Below, piece by piece: positions 37,166-49,013 of a stretch of 64,000 nucleotides of DNA. The stretch's first letter is position 1. Each line of letters opens with the position of its first letter. The DNA is from Sipunculus nudus (taxonomy: Eukaryota; Annelida; Sipuncula; Golfingiida; Sipunculidae), in contig CM049314.1 of the NCBI GenBank assembly GCA_026874595.1, forward strand, positions 2,317,318 through 2,381,317, read 5' to 3'. A program made the translations under genes and the position numbers. Below the pieces are notes generated by a model. That model was not told where the DNA came from, ran no database searches, and saw only the letters and a list, made by a program, of their open reading frames with translations.

Positions 37166-38160
37166 TATATAATATACATATACAGCATATACAGTGCACT
37201 CCCGCCTGACGATCACTCGTTTAACACGATCATCCCTCTAATACGACCGCTGTATTTGGTCCTAGACAAATCTAATGAAAACCATAATCATAATCTAAAG
37301 CCTCCGGCTTACAGCACTCCCGGCTATGATGTCCATGGGCCTTTTTTTTTTTTTGTCCTGGGCCATCAGCTGAATGCTTGTATCTCAAACACTGGCCGTG
37401 TATACAGGTGGTGTGATCATAGGTCGGATGAGCAGTCACACGCTCATCTTTCAGCTTGGTTTCGCGTTAATTAGACAATCACAGTACCATGGGATGTGTA
37501 GGATATCTCACGCATCGATGCTCATTTAAGGCCCGTGTTAAGGCTATATGTATGTCAGAGGGTTAAAAACGCGCTGCTGTAGGATTATTGCTAACAAACT
37601 TCCAGCATTGAATATACACTTTTCTCTTGTTAGTACAAAACTATTTCCACGGGGAATACAAGATTTCTACTTATAATAGTATTTAATAGTATCTATTGGG
37701 CTGATATATGAGAAAACGCTATTTGAAAAATTATAATTTTTATAACTTCGTATATCTCTCTCAGCCAGGTATATATAGCCTTATAAAATTTAATTAAAAA
37801 GACCGAGTTGTTGTAGAGACCCGTATTCTGTGTACAGTTTTCAAGTGGAAATAATCCATAGTTTGGGAGTTACTTGTCCGGGCATCTCTTCATACGACAA
37901 AAATACATAGACACCGGCTGCAATTATTGTACCCTGTACCTCGCTTTTGGAAGCAAGGATTAAATAATAAATGTAATAATTATAATAATAATAATAAATT
38001 TCAATTATAAAGCGTTTATTCAACTGAAAAGTTATCAAAATCGCTTTAGAAAATAAGAGCAAAAGTTGATCAAATGATTACAAAGACATTAATTACTAAA
38101 AACTTTTAAAAAAGTATTACTTATTAAAAGTATCACTGCAAACCCTGATTTCTAAGAACA
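37166..38160. other. Probable second terminal-repeat fragment, then AT-rich sequence
   Basis: Starting at about 37190, CAGTGCACTCCCGCCTGACG followed by ATCACTCGTTTAACACGATC resembles one end of another pogo-like element. I could not find its other end. The rest is AT-rich with an (ATA)n run near 37985. No gene was recognised. Confidence 0.35.
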
Positions 38161-39100
38161 ACCAAATTCTGATATAAAAAACGTTTCAGGATTTCTTTTA
38201 AAAGAAGCTTATGATGGTGAAACTCTGACTGAATGTGGAGGTTCATTCCACAGCCTCGGTGCCACAGTTGAGAAGGCTCTCAAACGACACACTTAAGTTC
38301 TTGCGCCAGGAACCACCAAAACTCTTGGTCTAATGGCCTAAGCTGGATTAATGGAACATAAAAGTTAAAAGGTTCTTATTATAAATAGGCGATAGACCAT
38401 TTATGGCTTTGTACACAAAATATAAACTTTTAAAATCAATGCATTGTGTCACAGGAAGCCAGTGAAGTTCTTTAACTATTGGTGTAATGTGGTCCCGCTT
38501 CTTGGCGTCATTTACAAGGCCGGCTGCTGTATTCTGCACTCTCTGAAGCCGGTCAATTAACTTGCTAGGAAGACGACATAGCAAAGAGCTGGAACAGTAA
38601 ATTCGAGAACTGATAAAAGCAAATATCAAGATTATAAGTGAATCTTGGGTTAGGAATCCCTTTAGCCAAGCTATATTACGCAGGTGGTAGAAAAAACAAG
38701 TGTCAAGGCACAGCCCCTGGATAAAAACTACTCTCAGAATTCTTGCACTATTAGTTGGCACAGCTATAGAGTTAAATATGACAAGAGTTTGCAACTGAAT
38801 TTTTTACCTTTTCTGGTTTGTTAATATAATCAGAACCTCAGTTTGGCACATCGAAACACCTATATCGTGCAGGCAGGATTCAATGGCATATAAACTGGAA
38901 ATTTGATTCTGGTTGATATGATATATAAATTTGATTTGCAGTATTAGTAGTAGTGGTATCCAATTGGTAAAGTAAGATTCCCTGGTTGTCAGGAAGGAAG
39001 AGCCATTCACGTGTTCTCTAGCGCCTGAGTAATACAGCCATGAGCCAAATGGCCCAGTATATATTGACGGCACTTGGTCAAGTTACTATGACGTGCTGAG
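38160..39100 (-). pseudogene. LINE RT C-terminal fragment
   Basis: The minus strand encodes the conserved LINE tail in slightly broken frames: FFYHLRNIAWLKGFLTQDSL, AFISSRI, LPSKLIDRLQRVQNTAAGLV, KRDHITPIVKELHWLPV and YKAINGLSPIY. Upstream, ESCLHDIGVSM belongs to the same RT. It is 5'-truncated, as is usual for dead LINE copies, and is a different copy from the one at 32945-35560. Confidence 0.85.
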
Positions 39101-40731
39101 GGGCTAAACGTTAATCGACATATATAAGGGGAGTTTGTTGATAGTGCCCGCCACAATTGTATAGCTCCTTGTCATTCACGTTTTAACTAATAGACTTTTT
39201 TTGGCCTAGTAATAACAACCATTCCAAATTTGGACGGACCTTTCGGCCGTATGGTGATTATGAACTTTAATTGTTATGTAATTACTTTATTATTAGTATT
39301 AGTAGTATAATCATCATTATCATCATCACAGAGATCAGCATGTAGATCAATCTCCACCTACCGTATGTTTATGGGTTTAGTGGTCATATATGTCACCACA
39401 TATGTAGAGTCACCATAATTCTGATGATGTGTACTTCACAAGCGCGGACAATAACATATGAATTCAAACACCATAAAAATGCGTGTCACAGTTTAACAAA
39501 TCTGTTTTAGCATCACAGGTCCGCTCTGCTCGCAGAAGGAAGGTGGTTACTATTCATGTTATGTTTTTATCGTTATTGATTTTTTAAATATAGCTTATTG
39601 GTCATTACGTTGCTTTGTCAGTTAACACTTAGCTTTCAAAAGTTGCACAGATTGGTATAAACTTGTTTAGAGGATCAGGGTAACATAAGGAACCATCTTT
39701 TACATTTTAGGTAATCTTTATCGCCACAATACGTGTTGCCTTGGCCTTTGATTAACAGGCTCTCCCAGCTTTCATACAATTGAAACGTATTTCAGTAATC
39801 AAGAGTACCTCCAAAAGTTAATAGATATTTTTTTAAAATATGTTTTACGTTTCGAGTACAGCTGCCTACCAAATAACCAACCAACCAACCAATCAACAAA
39901 TAACAAACCACGATAAAAACATTTTTGACCAGATATAATAAAATGAGATAGAGATACATGTACCTCCATTCTCCACCTTAATGTGAAGACACCTCAGACT
40001 GGTTTGAAACCTCACTTGGTGGTCTTGCCAGGTAGTGGCGGCGCCTGTCGACATTAGCAGTAACTAAGTCGGAGGGGTCGTGGAGTTCATCAGATTGAGG
40101 GGATCACGTCAGACGGGAAGATATCACCTTGAAACCCAGGACGCAACCGGTGAAACCTAGATTAATACACACTGATACGTATCCAGGTACTGTAAGCTGT
40201 GTATAAGGTAGGTGAGGGTGATTTATAGAGTCACGTATTTCAGAAACTCATGTTTATATTTTATTACAAACTTGCTTGTTTCAAAACTGTGCTTTTTGTG
40301 GCCTAAAGTTGTTGGGCGATAAACGGTGATTTTGAGAACTGTTCATGGTTAAATGATGTTATAACCATATCTCTATGATTACAACGTTACGTCAGCTTGA
40401 TAACACAGTACAGCCAGCGCCATATGCATTTTGCTGATGGCGCCAGTGAATGTCAATTAAGATATCAACTGCTTTTACTATTTTCAGTCCGTGTATGTAA
40501 AATTTTTGAGCGAATATAGAATACCTCAGGCACCCTGGTTCACTAGTGTCATGAACAGCCGTGTAGCAGCTACCTAATTATCAGAACGTCCTAAAGAGGG
40601 CAATACATTTGATGGGGATAGAGAGGAAAATGGGGTTTAGTCTTTTTTGGGTTCATTTTAAATAATAGAAGAGTTGTGATGTGACTTGTAACCTCCTAGC
40701 CCATAAGAATGAACTCCTCAATTGCTTTTTT
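39101..40731. other. No gene or repeat recognised
   Basis: AT-rich with one GC-richer part near 40020-40140. Short open frames lack domains. A (CCAA)n-like run lies at about 39880-39895. Confidence 0.45.
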
Positions 40732-41569
40732 AGCTCAGCTGACTATAAGTCATCTGAGCTATAGTCGTGGTCCATTGTCCGTCGTCCGTCCGTAGATGTG
40801 GCACGTTTTGAAACCGTAAGACCTAGGAATCCAAAATTCAGCATAATGTTAGATGTCCCCAAGATCTCCTACCAAGCCGAAAACTGGGTCTTTGCGACTT
40901 CGTTCCTTTGAGAAATTAAGGAAAAACCTCAATTTTTTATTAAAATCCTATTTTCACACTTCAGGACTGCCTAATATCAAAACCACTCATCTGTTTTTCC
41001 TCATATTTACCATAAATATTCCTATATATACTTCCTATGTACATGCCAGAAATTAAGTCTGTAAAGTATAAATTCTTTAAGTTATGGGCTCAAACATAAT
41101 GGACTTTGTAAAAAATCAGGAAAATAATAATTCACTTAACATGAACAATTTTGAAACTAGAGTCTATTTTCTCAAGTATATAACTATGTTTAATTAAGAT
41201 TCAATTGTTTACCAAAAATTAGATCTGAATTTTGTAAATTTTTTAAGTTATAAGCATAAAAAAAAATCAGTACCTTAAATTTTGTCCAACTTTGACCATG
41301 GCACGTTTTTTTCCTGTAAGCACCATTGATTTAATTTTCATAGCATGTAAACATAAATATTTAGTTTGTCTAAATCTGAAATTTGAAAATAAAAGCTTGA
41401 AAATTAAGCTAGTTATTGATTTTTTTTTTCTGTAGTCACTTGCTTTGATTACAGATGCAGGGTCCCACTCCAGGTCACTGGAAGTCAGCTATGCCAGGGT
41501 TTCTGATTTGTTACAGTCACTGGGGGAGATCCCCTGCTGTGACAGGTGTACAGTTATTCTCATATCATC

Positions 41570-41602
<33 letters not shown>

Positions 41603-42610
41603 CAAACCCAACCCACCAAGTGTTATGCAGTAATTGTTATTGTTTTCACTGTATCTCCTTAATTGTATTGCTGTTTCCACTCCGATATGCAAAAACTTTC
41701 CTTGAAAAAATAATTCAACTTCAAGGTGTACTCCAGAAGATGCAATGTTGTGTAATGTAGCATTTTTAAAGAAATAAATTTTCTTTTAAATGATTTTAAC
41801 AAATATAAATGAACCCGTCAGTATGCTTAAATTATTATAAAATATGAAGCACATTATGGATAAATGAAGACACAATTAAAAATTGTAAAATCTAAATCAA
41901 GTATTATTTTTAGATATTTATTGTTTTGCAGATTTAAAAGATATATTTTGTGGTAAAAAATAAATAAACATTTGTATGCATGATGTGGTGTTATCTGACA
42001 AAATTGAGATTTATGATGATGCAATTGAGAATTATGAATCAACTTTTATATTCAGATATATATGTTAAATTGGAAATGTATAGAAATATAAACTTAAATT
42101 AAAAAATAAATGATGTGATAAAAAAAATCAGGATTTAATACAAACATTTGTTCATTATTTTCCTGCCTCAGCAGAATTTGAGATCAGGCTTTGTTTGCCC
42201 TGTTTTATGTTGTTAATTAGCTATATTTCAACTGTATACATTTCATAAAAAAATACATATATATTTAATAATATATATTATACAAAAAAATAGATTCAAT
42301 TGAACAAATGTGTAAACTACTGAAATGTCAACAGTTAATCGAAAAACCAACTAATGATCATGGTAATAGTACAGATCATTTGTTCACAAACTGCTCACAT
42401 GCTTTAGTTTCAACATTAGGAAACACATGGTCAGGTCACAAAATATTTTTTGCAACAATTTCTTGCTCATCAATACAAACCAATCATATAAACCAACCAT
42501 GGCCTTTATTACCTCTTCCTCTTACACTTTATCTCCATTAGATATTATATTAGATTTTTACCTTCAAGGTTAAGTTAGCTGAGCACAGTGACCCATAGGT
42601 CCCTTGTTTC
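40732..42610 (+). mobile_element. Non-autonomous element copy 1 (hairpin, GTCCG leader, EN remnant)
   Basis: Starts with a hairpin AGCTCAGCTGACT/AGTCATCTGAGCT (one mismatch), followed by a GTCCGTCGTCCGTCCG leader. It is nearly identical to 54402-55925 over its length, except for about 370 bp after a 30-plus C tract (from 41571) that the other copy lacks. Near its end a 77-codon frame (42308-42541) reads KPTNDHGNSTDHLFTNCSHA, then WSGHKIFFATI. This resembles the end of an endonuclease domain of the kind carried by Helentrons and LINEs. The 3' end CTGAGCACAGTGACCC, then ATAGGTCCCTTGT, echoes the sequence right after the 5' hairpin. Helentron assignment is inference. Confidence 0.7.
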
Positions 42611-43259
42611 AGTGACTGACGCAATGTGGAGTCCATAGATTGCACCTGCAGTTAACTGTGATTATAACACTCCATACACAACTGTTAGATTTTACATATA
42701 TCCACTGATTAATGTTCAGTACATCTATGTGTATTGTATATTTGACCACAAAAAAACATTAGGGGACCTACTGTTCTCTTCTCAGTCCTATTTTGCACCA
42801 AGGAAGTTAAAATATGAACATAATAGTACACAGGCTTTGAGCCTTATACAGGACTGCCACCTAATGCAAGATGTCTACCGGGGCTGTTAATGCTTCAATT
42901 CTCTCTGGACAAATAACATCGGTTGTTGATGTTACAGGTGATTCATGCTTTCCAGAATGGTTATTTTTTCATACAGGCCTTTCGACATGCAACATGATGT
43001 GGACATTGGTTTAATAAAACCATAGGAAATATTTTTATTCAATTTTCTTTCTGAGAGTAATAGATCGTATCGTGCTATAAACCCAGTTAGCCCTTTGGTG
43101 GGCCGGCGACGCAACAGAAACCTGAAACCTGTTGCGTTGTTGCGGCGGCTAGTAACGTCCAAGTATCTGACTGTTATGTATGTCTTTTACATATCTGACG
43201 TCTGGTACAGTTCGATCTGGAAGAGACAGAGATATATGTGATTATTATACATGACCTTC
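42611..43259. other. No gene recognised
   Basis: Unique-looking sequence. A minus-strand open frame at 42932-43162 (RNNATGFRFLLRRRPTKGLT) resembles the conserved tail often seen downstream of phage-like or transposon proteins in invertebrates, but is too short to classify. Confidence 0.3.
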
Positions 43260-43273
43260 AGTGAACATATCCA

Positions 43274-43330
43274 TGAGCAAGACTCGAACCAGCGACCATC
43301 TGCAGAGAAGTCCTGAGCTCTACCACATGA
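43274..43330 (-). mobile_element. tRNA-like SINE head, interrupted
   Basis: The minus strand reads TCATGTGGTAGAGCTCAGGA, then CTGGTTCGAGTCTTGC: an A-box-like TGTGGTAGAGC and a B-box-like GGTTCGAGTC, 30-odd bp apart. The 5' end is cut by the MITE at 43331. Confidence 0.5.
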
Positions 43331-43878
43331 CAGGCCTCGAATTTGATGACCTTGCCGGTTAAAATTGGCTGGCTGTCGTCAGCCACAAATCCTCACTGCG
43401 TCCTTCTTGTCTGTACAGATCCTGTCATATCCACGCTGTGTTCAGTTGTAAAAACCCACGTACCTCTTATTTAACAAATATAGTATATAAATAAATACTG
43501 GGAACACCATTAATATATCTGTATCATTCTATATCTATTATCATCGTCCAAATTAGGCCTGCTATTAAATTATGACCTGGTAAAAAAAATCCCATTTCCC
43601 AACCATGTCCGTGTCTCCATTTCACCCACCGTCGTCACGATAGTTTTGAAGACGGGCCAAAGATGACTAGGGGTCACCTGATGACTATTTGTTTGTGAAT
43701 GATGAATAAAACATACTGGGATATGTTTTTTTTTCTTATTTAGACTTTATTCCAAATAAAATAATGCAAACAAATGAAAAAAATGAAAGCTGCCTGTCAA
43801 ATTTCTTTGTTGCCTGTCAAGTTCAAATTTGACAGGCAGCAGTAGCTTGTCATTTCCAAAAATGAAATTCGAGGCCTG
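43331..43878. mobile_element. 548-bp MITE with 5-bp target duplication
   Basis: Inverted ends CAGGCCTCGAATTT (left) and AAATTCGAGGCCTG (right) match perfectly for 14 bp and are flanked by CATGA on both sides (43326-43330 and 43879-43883). CAG termini with a 5-bp duplication suggest a hAT-related (hAT5-like) element. Near the right end, 43789-43840 is a hairpin with perfect 16-bp arms (GCTGCCTGTCAAATTT). Confidence 0.75.
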
Positions 43879-44119
43879 CATGAGCAATGAAAACTTGTTG
43901 AAACTTGTTGGAAAATGGGGGTATTTAAGTTTTAATAGACAAAAGATGTTTCTGGGTGAATGAGCATGATCACGTGAGTTGGTGTTGTTGTCAAAGTGTT
44001 GGGGGAACCCCAGTTGTGATGACGTCATTTATAGTGGGCGAAATTGACCCTAGACCAAATCGTCAATTCATATGTTTGACATGGAAATGTGTAGTAGGCC
44101 TAGTATGACGAGGAAAAAT

Positions 44120-44335
44120 GATGGGGAGAGACCCCCCAACCTCCCCCCCCCCCCCACCCCCCCCCCCCCCGGTGGCCCTGTAATAGGTAGAATGATAATA
44201 ATGAATGATAAATAATGAGGAATAATGATGGGGGAGACCCCCCAAACCCCCCCCCCCCCCTGTAATAGGTAGAATGATAATAATGAATGATAAATAATGA
44301 GGAATAATTGGGGGGAGACCCCCCCCCCCCGAGGG
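44120..44335. repeat. About 3x tandem repeat with C-rich caps
   Basis: Units containing TAGAATGATAATAATGAATG, then ATAAATAATGAGGAATAAT, are each flanked by long C runs (up to 14). The opposite strand is therefore G-tract rich and could form quadruplexes. Confidence 0.85.
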
Positions 44336-44689
44336 AATCAGTAGGAAAAGATCATAGAGAAATGGCACGGGAACGAGGCAACATGGCGGCATTGGTTTAG
44401 GAAAGACGGAGGGGGAGGAATACAGGATACAAATGATAGAAAATTTAGAAGGAATGGACAAATAGACAGTTATCAGTGACAGTATGTGTTACTAAATACA
44501 TACATATCTTGCAATTGAAAGGGTGGGCCATTTAAGTTGGCCAGTTTAGGTGCCTGAGGTATTCTATATTCGTACCAAAATGTTGACAATATATGTACTG
44601 GTATGTGTTTTTATTTTTTAAATATTTATATTAATATGTTAATTGATAATTATTATATGGCTATGCAGTTTTTCATTAATTGCATTATT

Positions 44690-47110
44690 AGCGAACCTGT
44701 GAGCTGATGCGATGGTGTGGCGTCGTCCGGCGTCCGTCCGGCGTCCGTCGTCTGTACGTTAACCCATACTATCTTGAAAACAGCAAGAGTTAGCATCACC
44801 AAATTTTATGCAAAAAATTAGTCATCTAAAAAACTCCATCGGATTTTGCTTATTTTTTGGCTGACTGCATTTTCTTAGATTTTATAGGGAAAAGCTTAAA
44901 AACCTTTAAAAATCTTCTTAACTGAAACTGTCCAGCCAAATTGTCCAATATTTCACAGAAATGATTCCTGGAACAATCTCTCTCAAGTTTGTTCAAATGG
45001 TTCCAGTTCGGAGATTTTTGGCCCAGTTACAGGAGGTTGAACTTAGTCATCTGTCCAAAAAAGCACACTAAAATTAAAATCTCAGAAACGGCTAGAGATA
45101 TAATGATCAAATTTTATACCAATGTTTGTCACATATGTCATATCTGATTTTGAGGTATTGGTGGCGCCACCTACATTGATGTGTTTTTTACAAGCAAAAA
45201 TGTAATTTTAAACTCTTCTAGCTTATACACTGATTTATGATGAAACTGTTCAGCTGATTGGTTTAAACTTTACAAGAATTATTCTATGGTAGGGTTCTGC
45301 CAGTTTTATAAGAATAGATTCGGTAAATACAGTTTTAAAAAAGCATTTTAGCCAATTGAAAAAGGCTTTCTGTATTTGAGTACAGATTTGACTTCATGCA
45401 GCCAAGTCAAGAGGTCACTCAGTACAAACAGGTGGGGTCCAGACATCACCATGGCAACTGACCTGGCTGGGGGGGGGGTGTCTAGGCGTCTAGACACAGC
45501 GTCTAGACGTCTGGACACAATGTTTAGATGCAGAATTCCCAGATTATTGGAACTATATCTTTCAACTGTTTGAAAAAACTTGGTTTGCATTTTAAGCGAA
45601 TCTGGTTTATCATCAGGTCACATGTGATTTGCAGCGCCTTCATTTTTGGTTGACCTCTTACATTTCCTTGCTGCCCAGTGTCCATTTGTGCGTCTGTTTC
45701 CACACATAAACCCACATATCTCGGGAACCGTTTGACCAATCAGGCTAAATATTTTGCACAAATGTAGCCCTTTGATAGCTTTATAACTAACACTAAAAAT
45801 GGTGGCACCACCTTCAACCAATTTTGCACAGCGTCCATCTGTTCATCTGCTTTGGGATAATATTACTCATATCTCAGCAGTGGTTTAACTTATCCACCTG
45901 AAATTTTGCAGGTGTATACATCCTGGACAGCTTTCTTGATTTTATGACAGGTGGCGCCACCTACATTCACATTTACTCTGTAGACATCCAAGCTCATATC
46001 TTGGGAACCTTTTGACCGATTGGGCCAAAATTTTGCATGTGTATAGATCTTACATAGTTCTTTATCATAGGCAAAACTGGTGGTGCCACCTGCAACCACT
46101 TATGCACAGCGTCCATCTATTCAATGCCTTAGGTTAAAATCACTCATATCTCAGCAGTGGTTTGCCTTTTCCACTTGAAATTTTGCAGGTATTTACATCC
46201 TTGACAGCTTTCTCGATTTTATGACAGGTGGCGCCACCTACATTCATGTTTACTCTGCAGACATCCAAGCTCATATCTCGGGAACCGTTTGACCGATTAG
46301 GCCAAAATGTTTGCTGTGTATAGATCTCACATAGCTCTTCATCATAGGCAAAACTGGTGGCGCCACCTGCAACTTCTTATGCACAGCATCCATCTGTTTA
46401 TCTGCCTTTGGATAATATCACTCATATCTCAGCAGTGGTTTGACTTATCCACCTGAAATTTTGAGGGTTTATACATCCTGGACAGCTTTCTCGATTTATG
46501 ACAGGTGGCGCCACCTACATTCACGTTTACTCTGCAGACATCCAAGCTCATATCTCTCCCCATTGGACTGATTGGGCAAAAGTTTGCATGTGTATAGATC
46601 TCACATAGCTCTTCATAGGCAAAACTGGTGGTGCCACCTGCAACCATTTATGCACAGCATCCATCTGTTCATCTGCCTTAGGGTAAAATCACTCATATCT
46701 CAGCAGTGGTTTGAATTGTCCACCTGAAATTTTGCAGGTATTTTACATCATTGACTGCTTTCTTGATTTTATGACAGGTGTCACCACCTACATTCAAATT
46801 TACTCTGCAGACATCCAAGCTCATATCTTGGGAACCGTTTGATCAATTAGGCCAAAATTTTGCATGTGTATAGATCTCACATAGCACTTCATTATAGGCA
46901 AAACTGGTGGCGCCACCTGCAACCACTTATACACAGCATCCATCTGTTGATCTGCTTTGGGATAAAATCACTCATATCTCGGCAGTGGTTTGACTTATCC
47001 ACCTGAAATTTTGCAGGTTTATACATCCAGGACAATTTTCTTGATTTTATGACAGGTGGCACCACCTACATTCACATTTAAGCTGCCGACATCCATGCTA
47101 ATATGCAACA
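44690..47110 (+). mobile_element. Core-repeat element, about 139-bp half units / 278-bp units
   Basis: A leader with GTCGTCCGGCGTCCGTCC at 44720-44760 is followed by spacer and then a tandem array. The palindrome GGTGGCGCCACC or close variants recurs at about 45803, 45951, 46078, 46227, 46354, 46505, 46627, 46776, 46906 and 47052. Two alternating unit types together make about 278 bp. Phrases such as CTCATATCTCAGCAGTGGTT and ACATCCAAGCTCATATCT mark each type. Open frames here are repeat shadows. The 3' boundary is approximate. Confidence 0.7.
45486..45510. repeat. Paired GTCTAGAC palindromes
   Basis: Two perfect 8-bp palindromes (45488-45495 and 45501-45508) 13 bp apart, inside the spacer before the array. 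Confidence 0.8.
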
Positions 47111-48541
47111 CACCACGCTCTATTCCCCTTGCCACTTTATCCATGCCTCACTTCACCCGTCCCACTCTGATTTCTGCAGATACACATAGTGGCTTGTAGA
47201 CTACCCATATTCTGGTTTTAAAATGTCCTAGTCCGAAACTTGCAGGTCAGAAATGTCCATTTTGCTGAAATCATAATGACTAAGGTAGATATGCAGGACT
47301 TAGGAGGATCAATATTAAATTTTAAAAATATACCTCCATTCATACTCCTAAACTTTGCACAGGTTCGCATTAGGCCTGTAGGCCTTGTGTTTAAACTTTT
47401 CCCCATTTTGGCATTTGCTTTGAACTCTGGGAATTACAGGCAAATGTCCATTGACATCTGCTTGGGCATTAAAGTGAGATTTTAAACTCAGTGTTATTCT
47501 GTGAACATGTTAAAGTAACTTAAACTGTAAAAAATTATGAATGATGTTATTAATTATCAAAATCTTTAAATTGCTGCAACGTTGTGAAAAATTTGGTTAA
47601 ATAATTGATCAAAAGTTAATAAAATATCTTAGTAATTAAACATGATTTCATGGGCGTAGCAAGGAATGAGGGACGGGAGGGGGCCATGATCAGTGGCAGA
47701 TTCAGAAATTTAGGGAAAGGTTGCCAATATGTATGGGCATTTATGAAAACTAAGTGTTATATGTATTAATTTTTATTATTATTATACGTTATATATATTT
47801 TAGTGTATGAAAATTTAGATTTTTTTATTTTCAATTATGAACCAAGGTTTTAAGGTTAATTACAGGTACTTGGGGAGGGTAAGGGAGGGGGTATCTCTCT
47901 CCAATATTGGGAACTTTTTTTAATATGCAATGTAAAGAGGACAATTGAGGCAATTTTCACCCCCCAAAAATGAGGATTTTTTGTTCCTGAAAAACTGTTC
48001 TCATGTGTGTTTGCATTTTGTAGTCAAACTGTAGAGAGGTTCAATATTTAATATTTATATTTCTTCAGAATTGAATATAAAATTTCAATCATTTTCAACA
48101 TGTTTAAGTCAATGGCACAAAGGGCGCATTTACTTTTATAACTTGCAAAATATTATAATCTTTTAAATGTAATGCTCAGAGTAAAATAACTGATATGTTG
48201 AAGTCTTCTGTTAAACTATATAATTACTGTGGACCGTGGTCTCAACAGCACACAGGATTCCTAAGAGCACAGATACATGTTTGAGTTCCAGTATCATCAG
48301 AGCCATGAGATTGTTCAATCGACCCCAACCAGGCCTTGGTGCTCAGCAGTTGATCTGCAGCTGTTCATACATATCCTCAACTAATGAATTTGAAAGAAAT
48401 AAACTGCAGATAGCTGAGATAGAATCTAATTGCTAAAAAAAGAAATATGAAAAATGGAAATTAATCATGAAAATTTGGAAATTAGATAAAATGAGAAATA
48501 TTGTGCGCCAAAGGTGCTCCCTCTGGATCTACCACCAATAC
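47111..48541. other. No gene recognised
   Basis: AT-rich with G-rich purine stretches near 47660-47690 and 47870-47890. The open frame 48236-48436 contains IPKSTDTCLSSSIIRAMRLF, vaguely like a LINE tail, but is too short to call. Confidence 0.4.

Positions 48542-48573
<32 letters not shown>
48542..48573. repeat. (TA)n microsatellite
   Basis: Uninterrupted TA run. Confidence 0.95.
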
Positions 48574-48578
<5 letters not shown>

Positions 48579-48732
48579 TCTCTGATGTGTACAGTCATAG
48601 AGAAACATTTAAAATTATACCATTTTATAGGTCAGGTGTATGCAGGAATATAGCTCTATTGCAAGTCTTCAACAAGTTTAACAAATGTTGACAAAACTTT
48701 TCTTACCATCCACACAAATGCATTCCTAGCTT

Positions 48733-48803
48733 GCTTTATTAGTGAAGCGGTAGAACGTCTGACTTGTGTGTAACAGGTTATGGGTTCAATTCTACATTCG
48801 GCT
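48733..48803 (+). mobile_element. tRNA-like SINE head
   Basis: TTAGTGAAGCGGTAGAACG resembles a pol III A box, and GGGTTCAATTCTAC a B box 40-odd bp later. The spacing and arm sequences are tRNA-like but imperfect. It sits about 200 bp upstream of exon 1 of the FUNDC1-like gene. Confidence 0.5.
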
Positions 48804-49013
48804 CTGTTTCTGTTTTCACCTTTAAAGCTGTTAAGAATGTTTGAGATTGATACTCTGTCCCATGCTGAAGGAGGATGAGATAAATGATAAAATTTGAGCT
48901 TCTTGGCATGTCTATGAAATTATCAGAGCAAGTTTTTTTAATTTTTACCATGCTTACAATTTTTTTATTATTTTTAGGTTTAGGTACTGCATTAAAGACG
49001 ATCACTCCTCAGG

